Shown piece after piece: positions 16,950-25,240 of a DNA stretch of 64,000 nt. The stretch's first letter is position 1, and each line of letters opens with the position of its first letter. The translations under genes were made by a program, and so were the position numbers. The notes under the pieces were generated by a model. That model made no database searches. It was given only the letters and a program-made list of their open reading frames with translations, and was not told where the DNA came from. The DNA comes from UBA4729 sp039931245 (GTDB lineage: Bacteria > Patescibacteriota > Saccharimonadia > Saccharimonadales > UBA4665): contig JBDTSH010000016.1 in the NCBI GenBank assembly GCA_039931245.1, forward strand, positions 1 through 64,000. Direction: 5' to 3'.

Positions 16950-17025
16950 TGGTGATCCCTGCGGGATTCGAACCCGCGATCTTCAGGATGAGAACCTGAT
17001 GTCCTAACCACTAGACGAAGGGACC
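16950..17025 (-). tRNA. tRNA-Glu (anticodon CTC)
   Basis: A 76-nt cloverleaf on the minus strand with encoded CCA. The acceptor is GGTCCCT/AGGGATC with discriminator A; the anticodon stem TCAGG/CCTGA encloses the loop TTCTCAT, giving CTC. The T arm has GCGGG-TTCGAAT-CCCGC. It is single, with its own terminator. Confidence 0.95.
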
Positions 17026-17207
17026 TTGCTAAACCGAACGTCTTTACCTTGTCATGCATTTCGACAATAAATTCGGCTAAGGGCTACGTTTTTCCTTTCA
17101 AAAGCTCAGACCTGCGGTTTGAACATTTGAATTTGCTACCTTTGCAGTACTTGAAATAGCGTATCATATCTGTTAATGATCGTCCAGACGACCTGCTCGG
17201 GCAAAAC

Positions 17208-17232
17208 AAAAGAGGAGCTAATGCTCCCCTTT
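17208..17232 (-). terminator. terminator after the secreted repeat protein
   Basis: AAAGGGGAGC-ATTA-GCTCCTCTTT on the minus strand (one G-U pair), followed by TGTTTTG, 25 nt past the stop of the gene at 17258. Confidence 0.65.
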
Positions 17233-17257
17233 CGTATCAATGGCGCGTTGTTTTAGT

Positions 17258-18436
17258 TTAGTTGGTTACGGCTACACCGGTGCCTGCGGCGTTGTCATTG
17301 CTAGCGCCGCCTGAACCACTTCCGCCAGCTGTCGTGTTGCCAACGCTGGTGGCGTTGCCTGTTAAGCTAGTTTGGCAATTCGTGTTGGTGGCTGTGACAT
17401 TATTGTAGTTGTTGACGTTGGTTGTGTTAGTGGTGGTGTCGGAGATCATATTACTGGAAGAGGGCCCGGTGTTGCTAATGCTCGCACTGGGCACCACTGC
17501 TACTGGTGTCGGGGTGGGCGAACTGCTGCCACCACCCTTACCGCCCGCTACCGGAGAAACTGGGCTAGTAACGGTAACATGAGCTGCTGGAGCTGATGGA
17601 GCTGATGGAGCGCTTTGAGTGTGAACTCTGGTCACGTTACCGTTACCGCTACCAAAGAAGAAACCACCGCCTCTGCCGCTTGCGGGTCGAGGTGCAAAGC
17701 TAGTACTGTGGGCTGTTGGAGTGGATGAGCCTCCGCCACCGGAGCCACCTTGGGCGGGGGTTGTTGATGGGTTGCAGAGATCCTGAGCCATTGCATCGCT
17801 AGCGACAACCGGTGCGGCTGTGTTGGTGAGGTTTAGTAAAAATTCTGCGGCGTTCTGGTTGTTGGCGTCACCGGTTGTTGCACTACCGCCCGTCGTATTA
17901 TCCGAGACCTTCGCGTCGCCCGTAGTGGCTGTCTGGTCATTAGTATTGGAAACCTCAATGTTATTTGTATTTGTGATATCTGTCTTTGTCGTCGTGTTGG
18001 TTGTAATGACATTGTTAGAGTCGGGGCCAGTTGTCGAAATTACGGCCGAGGTTGGCGACTCATCAACTAGCGGGATGGCTACGCAAACGCAGTCCGCAGC
18101 TGCTTGGCTATTATCGATAGCACCATTTACAGTCGTGTCATTTTGGTTATTAGCATTACCGGTGGATGCATCGCCCGCCGTGGTGTTGTGAGCGGTTTTG
18201 GCCTTGCCCGTTTTGGCGTTTTGGTCATTCGTATTATAGACCCTGACATCGTTGTTGTTCATAACTCGGCAGTCTGATCGCGAGTTATTGGATATTCTGT
18301 TTGTTGAGTCGGGGCCGGTGTTTGTGATGGTGTCGGCGCTAACAAATCCCGAAATGCCAAACGTGGCCATAACGACAGTTGCAAGCACGGCTGATGTTCG
18401 CTGCCAGATGACAGACGGTATAGTCGTAGTATGCAT
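17258..18436 (-). CDS. secreted low-complexity protein with three NTGPDS-type repeats
   Basis: A 392-residue exported protein. It has a signal peptide-like start (hydrophobic SAVLATVVMATFGISGFVSA, residues ~15-34). Three ~64-residue repeats lie at ~36-99, ~132-195 and ~319-383. Each opens with (I/S)(T/S)(N/T)TGP(D/S)SxNxI, continues Asn/Thr-rich, then has NTNxQ(T/N)AxTGxA....NTTxGxAxTGxANxxN. Between repeats 2 and 3 are Gly/Ser/Pro-rich linkers (GGSGGGGSSTP; SAPSAPSAPAAH). Repeats 1-2 are separated by a Cys-rich spot (DCVCVAIPL). Regular Asn/Thr/Gly spacing suggests a beta-solenoid or amyloid-like fold, by inference. There is no LPXTG motif or C-terminal anchor. AAGGAGG lies 5 nt before the ATG, one of the best ribosome sites in the window, so high expression is likely. 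Confidence 0.7.
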   Translation of the reverse strand: MHTTTIPSVIWQRTSAVLATVVMATFGISGFVSADTITNTGPDSTNRISNNSRSDCRVMNNNDVRVYNTNDQNAKTGKAKTAHNTTAGDASTGNANNQNDTTVNGAIDNSQAAADCVCVAIPLVDESPTSAVISTTGPDSNNVITTNTTTKTDITNTNNIEVSNTNDQTATTGDAKVSDNTTGGSATTGDANNQNAAEFLLNLTNTAAPVVASDAMAQDLCNPSTTPAQGGSGGGGSSTPTAHSTSFAPRPASGRGGGFFFGSGNGNVTRVHTQSAPSAPSAPAAHVTVTSPVSPVAGGKGGGSSSPTPTPVAVVPSASISNTGPSSSNMISDTTTNTTNVNNYNNVTATNTNCQTSLTGNATSVGNTTAGGSGSGGASNDNAAGTGVAVTN

Positions 18437-18557
18437 GGTACCCTCCTTAAGCTGATTACGCGGGCAATTATGTGCCGGGGACCACGACTTGACTGTATAA
18501 ATTTTTACAAGTTAAGGTTTAAGTTTTATAATAATGCTTATGCTACTCACTCTAACC

Positions 18558-18986
18558 TTACTTATGGTAGGGTTGGCCACTGTTAATAGTACTTGCTCGG
18601 TAAAGCGTTTCGAGTAATACTACCATTGCGAGATCATGTGGAAAAGTTAACTTACTTAGACTCCAGATGTGCTTGGCGTGGGCAATGACTTCGCCCGGTA
18701 GACCATCGGGACCGCCAATAATAAAACTGAGTTCTTTGCCTTCGAGGGCGCGCTTATCCAAAAAGTTGGCTAGGCCGGGGCTTGAGAGCTGTGGCGCGTC
18801 AATTACGAGGGCGACGAGAGTCGTTTTGGCGACGGCGGCCAGCAGGTGTTGAGCATTATTATTTTTGTCGGCAACGTGGGTAACACGCACCGTATGAAAG
18901 TGGCGGAGTCGTTGCAGATATTCTTCCCAACCGATTTTGGCATAATCTAACTTTGGCGCTCCGACGGTGATAAGGTGTATCTTCAT
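18558..18986 (-). CDS. rlmH: 23S rRNA pseudouridine-1915 N3-methyltransferase
   Basis: SPOUT-family methyltransferase acting on helix 69 of 23S rRNA in the 70S ribosome. The start at 18986 (MKIHLITVGAPK) matches the family; the frame extends 26 codons further upstream, overlapping the next gene. Motifs are LVALVIDAPQLSS, the knot SAM-loop FIIGGPDGLPGEV, and the C-terminal LSKLTFPHDLAMVVLLETLYRASTINSGQPYHK. At 142 residues it is slightly shorter than E. coli RlmH (155). Its ATG overlaps the stop of the upstream methyltransferase gene by ATGA, so translation is probably coupled. Confidence 0.95.
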   Translation of the reverse strand: MKIHLITVGAPKLDYAKIGWEEYLQRLRHFHTVRVTHVADKNNNAQHLLAAVAKTTLVALVIDAPQLSSPGLANFLDKRALEGKELSFIIGGPDGLPGEVIAHAKHIWSLSKLTFPHDLAMVVLLETLYRASTINSGQPYHK

Positions 18987-19651
18987 CTTATGATAGTAAC
19001 ATTGGCGGCTTTGAGTATACCTATATTGTGCTCGTGATGAATAGTAACTCTTTTGTTTTGACAAAAGTCGCGCACTGCGCGAGCCGGACCCGGAAGGGCT
19101 TCGCGCTGGTAGTCGTCGATTGTGATGACGCCTTCCGGGCTGAGTCGCGACCAGACAAGTTGCAGAGATGTCATAATTGATTCGTAGAAATCGCCGTCTA
19201 GAAAGGCAAAAGCGATAGTCTGTGGAACGTCTTGCTGTTTAAGGTCTTTAAACCAGGCCTTGTGGACGATTGGCGGCAGCAAGTGAGCACGCTTAAATTC
19301 TTGTAAGAACTGTTTTTTGCTGACAGCTAGTTCCCCGCCCTGAAATTGTAAGCCAACGCCGCTGCTATCAGCGGCCGTCTTTTCGGGCAAGCCGGCAAAG
19401 GAGTCGTAAACGTGTAGCTGGCGATTGCCACTCTCGCCAAGCTCGTCGAGAACGCGGCGGGCAAATAGCGTGGTTGTTCCTATGTAGCAACCGAATTCGA
19501 CCACGTCACCGTCGACTCGGTTGACGAGTACCTGTTCAAGTTCGCGCAGCACTACTGATAAAGCGGGTTGCTTAATCTGGTCTGAAATAATCGGGTGCGA
19601 ACCAAGAATGGCGGAATAATGTGGCATGTTATGACTTAGAGTATACGGCAT
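18983..19651 (-). CDS. TylF/MycF-like SAM-dependent O-methyltransferase
   Basis: Class I methyltransferase. Motifs: VVEFGCYIGTTTLFAR (motif I), LHVYDSFAGLPEKT (TylF-family DSF.GLP), FAFLDGDFYESIMTSL (metal-site DGD and Y-E-S) and GVITIDDYQ. TylF relatives methylate sugars or small molecules, and in streamlined genomes often sit with surface-glycan genes; the substrate here is unknown. The first ATG is at 19651. A TATACT hexamer lies inside the first codons (19640-19645), and the second ATG at 19627 would give a near-leaderless message, so the true start may be 19627. Its stop overlaps the rlmH start. Confidence 0.8.
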   Translation of the reverse strand: MPYTLSHNMPHYSAILGSHPIISDQIKQPALSVVLRELEQVLVNRVDGDVVEFGCYIGTTTLFARRVLDELGESGNRQLHVYDSFAGLPEKTAADSSGVGLQFQGGELAVSKKQFLQEFKRAHLLPPIVHKAWFKDLKQQDVPQTIAFAFLDGDFYESIMTSLQLVWSRLSPEGVITIDDYQREALPGPARAVRDFCQNKRVTIHHEHNIGILKAANVTIIR

Positions 19652-19764
19652 TTGCCAATGGGGCGGCGTAATTTATGACCGGTCCTCCGTATATGGTTAA
19701 GCTCATTTGAGGTGAAGCAAATAGGTTCGTGGAAAGAGTGCTACAAGCGGGGGTTATTAAAGGC

Positions 19765-20028
19765 TTATGCCTTAATTCCGGTACCAATTATGGTCCAGCG
19801 GTTGTTTTCGCAGCGTAGCCGGTAAAGGGTTGTGCCGTCGAACATATCAAAGAGCTGGATTAGCTGCTGTCCTTTGCGCACGAGGTACTGCATGCTCAAC
19901 TCAATAAAGGTGTATTCCGTTCCGTCATATACCATCCGGCGCGGATAACCTCTCAAGCGCTCGTTATTGGGGCGAGGGTGAAAAGCTACAGAGGTAATTT
20001 CAATTTCTTGTTCAGTTATGTAATTCAT
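19765..20028 (-). CDS. small conserved-type hypothetical protein (87 aa)
   Basis: Soluble basic protein MNYITEQEIEITSVAFHPRP... with a beta-rich core (RRMVYDGTEYTFIE; LFDMFDGTTLYRLRC) and final NNRWTIIGTGIK. The layout, a short cloth of strands ending in a Tyr/Leu-Arg-x-x...W pattern, resembles DUF6504-like proteins, but I am not certain. GGGAGA lies 7 nt before the ATG at 20028 and fixes this start; frames opening at 20073 are less likely. Function unknown. Confidence 0.6.
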   Translation of the reverse strand: MNYITEQEIEITSVAFHPRPNNERLRGYPRRMVYDGTEYTFIELSMQYLVRKGQQLIQLFDMFDGTTLYRLRCENNRWTIIGTGIKA

Positions 20029-20352
20029 ATTCATTCTCCCGTTTAGGTATAAGTAAAAGAGTCCGAATAACACATAAAGTGTTAATCAGTAAACGGATTT
20101 TGGGGGAGTAGTTGATCGGATGAGGTGTGCGCGACCGAATAAGCGGCAGACCCTTGGACCGAAAAACCTGATTGAGTATGAGGATGACAGGGACGCTTAG
20201 CCTAAAGCGGCTAGTGTGTGTATCTCCTCGAGTGTAGATTAAGTCTGTGCGGAGGAAGGTAGAACCAGCCCACACATGGCTAGAGCATAAGTATAGTCTT
20301 CGATTGGCCGTGTTGTCGAGGCTTGATATTGGGTATAATTATGTAAAACCTG
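20029..20352. other. intergenic, nothing firm
   Basis: About 320 bp between two minus-strand genes. An 87-codon minus frame (20012-20275) overlaps the start of the previous gene and has no family look. No strong terminator was found. Confidence 0.35.
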
Positions 20353-20763
20353 CTATTTGATATTATCAATGAACTCGACAAGTTCGTGGGGGGTGAGCTC
20401 GGCTTTGACAACGTAGCCGTCTGCTTGGTTTTGAATGTCCTGGCGAACGTCTTCGCGTTGTTCGAGGTTAGTGGCGATGATAATTTTTGCCTTGAGGTGA
20501 GGCGTTTTGGCCGGATCACGAAGTGCGCGCAGAATTTCAATTCCCGTTAAGTTGGGGACCATTAAATCGAGCAGGATGATGTCGAATTGGTCGGTTTGGG
20601 CGACGGCCAGTGCTTTCACGCCGTCGGGGATGACGGTCACTGTATAACCTGACTTATTGAGCGCGCGGGCATAGAGCTCGCCAATAAAGTGCTCATCTTC
20701 TATGCACAATATTGTACGGTTGACGGGTACAGTGGGTGAAATAATAGTCGGTTGCGGATCCAT
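20353..20763 (-). CDS. single-domain response regulator
   Basis: Receiver-only protein: TILCIEDEHF acidic pocket, IILLDLMVPNLTGIE with phospho-acceptor Asp, IIIATN in place of the usual T/S-A switch, and the conserved Lys in GYVVKAEL. The start at 20763 (MDPQPTI) has AGGAGA 7 nt upstream; the frame opens earlier, inside the kinase gene. It begins 4 nt after the kinase stop, so it is the cognate partner. No output domain, so it acts by protein contact or phosphotransfer. Confidence 0.9.
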   Translation of the reverse strand: MDPQPTIISPTVPVNRTILCIEDEHFIGELYARALNKSGYTVTVIPDGVKALAVAQTDQFDIILLDLMVPNLTGIEILRALRDPAKTPHLKAKIIIATNLEQREDVRQDIQNQADGYVVKAELTPHELVEFIDNIK

Positions 20764-20767
20764 GGGT

Positions 20768-22309
20768 TTATCTCCTATATAATGAGTGATTTTTGATCCA
20801 GCCGTGCGCACCACGGACGATTTCCTTATTATCACTGGTTTTATCTTTATCGGCAAGCCGAGCGTAGGGTAACAATGTAAAACCGAAGGTACTTCCTTCT
20901 CCTAGCTTACTGCGTACCCAGAAGTGACCACCATGAGCGGTGACGATAGCGTTTGAGAGGTAGAGACCGAGTCCAGTACCACCGATCTGGGCACGGTTAC
21001 GGTGATCGCGATAGAATTTCGTGAATAGATTAGGCATGACACTGGTAGAGATGCCGAGCCCGATATCCTGGACTGTCGTCTCGATCATGCCATCATGGGT
21101 CATATGAGAGTCGATCTTGATAACTTTTCCGGTTCCGCTGTATTTAATGGCGTTGTCGATCACATTATTGATAACTTCATGGATACTCAGGCGGTCAATG
21201 CCGATTGGCGGGAGGTCGGCTGCAATGGTGCATTCGAGCGAGATACCGCGAACTTTGGCGCGTAAGCTCAGATTATTGAGGGCACTGCGCAAGACTGTTC
21301 CCCAGTCCTCTTTTTGGAGCTGGAGCTCCAGCTGATCGTTATCGACACGGGCGACATTGAGTATATTGTTCACAAAAGCGGTCAACTGTTGGGCAGTTGC
21401 GCTCATCTTGCCCATAAAGTCGGTTAGCTCCGGATCAATCTTGCCGGTTAGTTCCTCTTCGAAGACCTCGATATAACCCCGAAGCAGCGTCAGCGGTGTG
21501 CGCAGCTCGTGGACGCTGAGGGCGATAAAGCTGATGGCCTGCTCGTCCTGGCTGTATTGTTTGGTATGGTCAAACAGTACAAGCATGGTCTCAGTTTTCT
21601 GGGCGTTGTCCTTGTTATAGTAACTTGCCAGATCAAATAATCGCGTCGGATGGTTGTCGCGTACAGCTAACCGGACGCGTTCCCAACTCTTCGAAGCCGT
21701 CGCGCTCTTCGTTTTGGCATCCTTGAGCCAGACATCGAAGGTGTCTTCGCTAGGGAAGGACATGTCGAGCACCATATAGATATTTTTGCCAATTAGGTCG
21801 GTGCCAGCGATGCCAATATATTGGGCAGCAGCTTCGTTGGCAAATTGAATCGTTTCAGTTGCGTCCAGTACAAATAGTGGTAGCGGCAAATTACGAGCAA
21901 TAAAGTTCCGATGAATGTCAGTACTTTCCTGGCGGACGTTGCTGGCGACTCGGTCGGCGACGCTGGTTAGCTGATAAATCTGCCCCGTTAAGTTTGCGAC
22001 AAGTTCTCGGCCCATCCGGAGCTTTTCTAGGTCAGGTGGGGGCACTAGTTGCTGCTCGCCTGGGCTGATATGTAAAATAGCCTGCCAGATGGCTCGGAGC
22101 GGCTGGATTAGTAGATCGCTGGCGCTGTACATAAGTACTAAGCTGAATATAAAACCAAGACACAAGAAAACTCCTATAACAACGAGCGGGGGGAGGCCAG
22201 AGTAGGTACTGGCGTACCAGTATCCAATTAATAGGATGGTGTTCTGGGTGAACGCCGCCAGCAAAAGATAGCGGCGAAAGTATTGTAGAACTTGCTGGAG
22301 ATGATCCAT
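20768..22309 (-). CDS. membrane sensor histidine kinase with PAS domain
   Basis: A 513-residue kinase. Two membrane spans (~14-33 and ~42-65, LPPLVVIGVFLCLGFIFSLVLMY) are separated by only a short loop, so it probably senses within or below the membrane. A HAMP-like stretch (LLIQPLRAIWQAI) is followed by PAS (FVLDATETIQFANEAAAQYIG), HisKA (ALSVHELRTPLTLLRGYIEVF with phospho-His) and HATPase_c (NNVIDNAIKYSG, DIGLGIS, FTKFYRDH, GGTGLGLYLSNAI). It lies between a DUF3048 gene (2-nt gap) and its response regulator (4-nt gap), so all three are likely one transcript. Confidence 0.93.
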   Translation of the reverse strand: MDHLQQVLQYFRRYLLLAAFTQNTILLIGYWYASTYSGLPPLVVIGVFLCLGFIFSLVLMYSASDLLIQPLRAIWQAILHISPGEQQLVPPPDLEKLRMGRELVANLTGQIYQLTSVADRVASNVRQESTDIHRNFIARNLPLPLFVLDATETIQFANEAAAQYIGIAGTDLIGKNIYMVLDMSFPSEDTFDVWLKDAKTKSATASKSWERVRLAVRDNHPTRLFDLASYYNKDNAQKTETMLVLFDHTKQYSQDEQAISFIALSVHELRTPLTLLRGYIEVFEEELTGKIDPELTDFMGKMSATAQQLTAFVNNILNVARVDNDQLELQLQKEDWGTVLRSALNNLSLRAKVRGISLECTIAADLPPIGIDRLSIHEVINNVIDNAIKYSGTGKVIKIDSHMTHDGMIETTVQDIGLGISTSVMPNLFTKFYRDHRNRAQIGGTGLGLYLSNAIVTAHGGHFWVRSKLGEGSTFGFTLLPYARLADKDKTSDNKEIVRGAHGWIKNHSLYRR

Positions 22310-22311
22310 CC

Positions 22312-23592
22312 CTATGGGCTAAAGGTTATGTTAGAGGCGGCCTTAACAGCTGACAACCAGGTTTGGCCGGCGTTAAGGGCGAGCGGTTTGCCCGCAGCGT
22401 CAATAAACACAAGTGGGCTGGCATTGTCGGCTTTGTTCCAGGAGCCGATTGTGACGGCGCCATCTTGGAAAATGTAGGCTTGTCCGCTACCGAGGGTGTT
22501 GTAATTAGAATGGTAACCGTCGCTCTCGAGGCTATAGGGTAGCACTAAGCCGATGACGACTTTAGGACTAAGCTGAGTATTGGTGTTGGCATCGATGTGG
22601 GCGGCACCACCTTCACTGCGCTTATAGCTATTGCTTGCGACGTCGTAATCGTAGTGGGCGTTGTAGCTCGGCCCGGAGATGGCGAAGTCGACGGCTTTGG
22701 CAGTGGGGACGGACAATGGTTTGTCGGCCTTGCGCAGCCAACCTTTAAACGAGCTCGCGGTATAACCTTTGCTGATGCCGAGTTGGCTCAGCGTCGCAAC
22801 GCCGGTGTAGACATTATGGGGCGCGGCGCGAGTGCTGATGCGGTGGTATGAACCGCCATTGTAAAACTGGTCGAGATCTTTGACCCCCCAAGCTTTTATG
22901 TCGGCCAGAGCTTCGGGGCTGCCTCCGACGTGGGCATAGGTGGCGTCGAAGCCGAGGGCCCACTGTAAATAATATGGTCTTGAGCTTCGGATAGGTCCGA
23001 TGTTATCGGGTTGGGTATCTTGGAAGAGTGTCAGGAAACGGGTAATGCCACCCTCCGCAATCGCTTCAAAGACGACACCTGGCTCGCTCAAACCGGCCTG
23101 GGGGCGGGCGTCAAGGCTGTTTTCGATCATCACACCGGTAATGGGCCGAGTATTGACAATTGGCTCCACTGGCAGGCCACTTAGGGTCGATGGTACGGTA
23201 GTAGGAACGACGGGTTTGGGTTTAACTATAACTATCTTCGGGGTCGCTGCCACAGGTTTTGGATCGTGATGTAATAGGAACCAAGAACCCAATCCACTAC
23301 TGATTAATAGTATGATCGTACAGCCGATGATTATTTCTTTTCGATTGGGCGGCCAGTGTATTTTCGGTTTTCTAAAGTGGCGTTTCAGCCCCAAGAAACC
23401 TTTGCCGTCTGAAACTGATGTGATCACTGAGTTAGTAGTATCGCCACTTGGCGGTAGAGTGTCGTGCGCCGCCACGGTATCCGGTGTTTGGAATGGTAGG
23501 TTTGGGTTTGGTGTTTGTCTTTGGGGCAGATTATCGATAGCTGCACGTAAAGGCTTTGCGCGGCGCGTGGCCGGCTTAAAGTCGTCAATCAT
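22312..23592 (-). CDS. membrane-anchored DUF3048 (YerB-like) protein
   Basis: N-terminal cytoplasmic basic segment, one membrane span (EIIIGCTIILLISSGLGSWFLL, ~85-110), a Pro/Val/Lys linker, then the extracytoplasmic DUF3048 domain: RPITGVMIENSLDARPQAGLSEPGVVFEAIAEGGITRFLTLFQD, GPIRSSRPYYLQWALGFDA, HVGGSPEA, and the C-terminal part GSGQAYIFQDGAVTIGSWNKAD...AGQTWL. YerB-type proteins are surface lipoproteins of Firmicutes with no fixed function; here a transmembrane anchor replaces the lipobox. First gene of the DUF3048-kinase-regulator operon, suggesting an envelope-sensing role, by inference. TACAAT ends 6 nt before the ATG. Confidence 0.88.
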   Translation of the reverse strand: MIDDFKPATRRAKPLRAAIDNLPQRQTPNPNLPFQTPDTVAAHDTLPPSGDTTNSVITSVSDGKGFLGLKRHFRKPKIHWPPNRKEIIIGCTIILLISSGLGSWFLLHHDPKPVAATPKIVIVKPKPVVPTTVPSTLSGLPVEPIVNTRPITGVMIENSLDARPQAGLSEPGVVFEAIAEGGITRFLTLFQDTQPDNIGPIRSSRPYYLQWALGFDATYAHVGGSPEALADIKAWGVKDLDQFYNGGSYHRISTRAAPHNVYTGVATLSQLGISKGYTASSFKGWLRKADKPLSVPTAKAVDFAISGPSYNAHYDYDVASNSYKRSEGGAAHIDANTNTQLSPKVVIGLVLPYSLESDGYHSNYNTLGSGQAYIFQDGAVTIGSWNKADNASPLVFIDAAGKPLALNAGQTWLSAVKAASNITFSP

Positions 23593-23598
23593 GCATTC

Positions 23599-23604
23599 AT
23601 TGTA
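23599..23604 (-). promoter_or_regulatory. -10 element (TACAAT) 6 nt before DUF3048 gene
   Basis: TACAAT with 6 nt to the ATG at 23592 and no Shine-Dalgarno; predicted leaderless start of the DUF3048-kinase-regulator operon. Confidence 0.5.
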
Positions 23605-23752
23605 TCAATGCTTATGGTAATTATGAAGTTTCAGTGGTTTGTCGTGTCAGAAAGTCCGCAATGTTCGGTTATCTTTCGAGATATAGCTTCAGTTTGCTAC
23701 TTCCTATTTTATGATTGTGACTTTTCTAGTTCTTTATGAGACTTTCAGCTGC

Positions 23753-25198
23753 CTAGGCCGCGAGAGCGTCAATCTGAGCGGAAATGCGCTGCAAGCTGCG
23801 CTCTTTGCCAATGACGGCCAACGTACCGGCCAAACCAGGACTGGCGGCGGCTTGAGTAGTGGCAATGCGGATTAAACTGAAAAGGACTGCCGGCTTTTGA
23901 CCGGTTTCCTGGAGTAAGTCGTTGAGTCTTCCCTGCAAATCGACGGCCGAAAAATCACTTTTCACCAAGTTAGCCTGCGTCTGTCTGAGCATGGTCGTGA
24001 GTTCCTCTGGTGTAAACTTTTTGAGTTGTTTGTGAGTGCTGATTAAAGTCGAGTCGATCGGTAAATCGCGGAAAAAATAAGTGGTAAGGCTGGGGATTTC
24101 TGCGAAGAATTTGAGGCGTTCCTGGATAAGCGCAAGTACCTCCGTTTTGTAGGAGCTGTTGTCATATTCGCTAGGTATTCCCTGTGGCCAGAAGGCCGGC
24201 TTATCGGTTAAGTCGTAAAGCTCAGAGGTTGATAGGCGGCGAATCCACGTGCCATTCATCCATAATAAGCGTTGTTCGTCAAAGCGGGCCCCCGATCGCT
24301 GGACGCGATCGAGACTGAACTTTTCAATTAATTCACTTCGGCTAAATATTTCCTGTTCCGTGCCATCGTTCCACCCAAGCGAGGCGAGGAAATTCAACAT
24401 GGCAGCAGGTAAGAAACCGTCGTCGCGATACTGCAAGATGCCTTTTGCACCGTCTCGCTTACTCAACTTTTTCTTTCCGTCGGGCGCCATAATATGGGGA
24501 GCGTGGCCAAAAACCGGCCAGTCAAAGCCGAGGGCATCATATAGGTTCAGATATTTTGGCATGGAGGCGATGTACTCGAGCCCGCGGATAACGTGGGTGA
24601 TATTCATCTCATGGTCGTCGATAATATGGGCGAAATTATAGGTGGGAAATTGATCAGACTTTATAAGGATAAAATCATCAACTGCCTCTGGGCCAGCCGA
24701 AAGTTCGCCCATAATGGCATCGTTCCAGGCATAGGTTTGGGGTGTCGATTTAAAGCGTAGCGGCATGCCCGGTTGCCATGTTTGAGGCTGGTCGGGGCGG
24801 TAATTCCGGGCTAAGAAAGCTTGTTTTTTAGATTTGGCGTCTTCGCGCAACGCTTTTAACTCGTCGGGCGTACGGATGTCGGCATAGGCTAGTCCTTCGT
24901 CGGCCATTCGTTGAGCCCACTTGAGATATAGTGTTCTGCGCTCGCTTTGGACATAGGGCCCGAAGTCGCCCGGCTTATCGGGGCCTTCGTCCCATTCCAT
25001 GCCAAGCCACTGGAGGGTTTCTCGCATGACATCGATGGCTCCACTAACTTCACGTGCTTGGTCGGTATCTTCGATGCGTAGTACAAATGTGCCGCCGGCC
25101 TGTTGGGCAATCAGCCAAGGAAACAGAGCGGCTCTAACATTCCCGACGTGTAAGTAACCAGTCGGGCTTGGTGCAAAACGAGTTCGTACGGACTTCAT
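23753..25198 (-). CDS. gltX: glutamyl-tRNA synthetase
   Basis: Class I aminoacyl-tRNA synthetase, 481 aa. The HIGH-type motif is FAPSPTGYLHVGNVRAALF and the KMSKS motif is KKLSKRDGA. Between them are VLRIEDTDQAR and INITHVIRGLEYIASMPKYL-type sequence (ITHVIRGLEYI), typical of GluRS; HAPHIMAPDGKK precedes KLSKR. The C-terminal helical anticodon-binding part is complete. In a genome without a visible GlnRS in this window it could be non-discriminating, charging tRNA-Gln for GatCAB, but that cannot be decided here. TATACT ends 7 nt before the ATG. Confidence 0.96.
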   Translation of the reverse strand: MKSVRTRFAPSPTGYLHVGNVRAALFPWLIAQQAGGTFVLRIEDTDQAREVSGAIDVMRETLQWLGMEWDEGPDKPGDFGPYVQSERRTLYLKWAQRMADEGLAYADIRTPDELKALREDAKSKKQAFLARNYRPDQPQTWQPGMPLRFKSTPQTYAWNDAIMGELSAGPEAVDDFILIKSDQFPTYNFAHIIDDHEMNITHVIRGLEYIASMPKYLNLYDALGFDWPVFGHAPHIMAPDGKKKLSKRDGAKGILQYRDDGFLPAAMLNFLASLGWNDGTEQEIFSRSELIEKFSLDRVQRSGARFDEQRLLWMNGTWIRRLSTSELYDLTDKPAFWPQGIPSEYDNSSYKTEVLALIQERLKFFAEIPSLTTYFFRDLPIDSTLISTHKQLKKFTPEELTTMLRQTQANLVKSDFSAVDLQGRLNDLLQETGQKPAVLFSLIRIATTQAAASPGLAGTLAVIGKERSLQRISAQIDALAA

Positions 25199-25205
25199 AG
25201 TACAC

Positions 25206-25211
25206 AGTATA
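25206..25211 (-). promoter_or_regulatory. -10 element (TATACT) 7 nt before gltX
   Basis: TATACT with 7 nt to the ATG; predicted leaderless mRNA. No good -35 hexamer at 17 nt. Confidence 0.5.
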
Positions 25212-25240
25212 GGAGAAAAACAGTCGAAACGAAACGTTTC

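Noticed and set aside
20012..20275. 87-codon minus-strand frame
   Set aside because: Overlaps the start of the gene at 19765-20028 and its Shine-Dalgarno; composition not protein-like.
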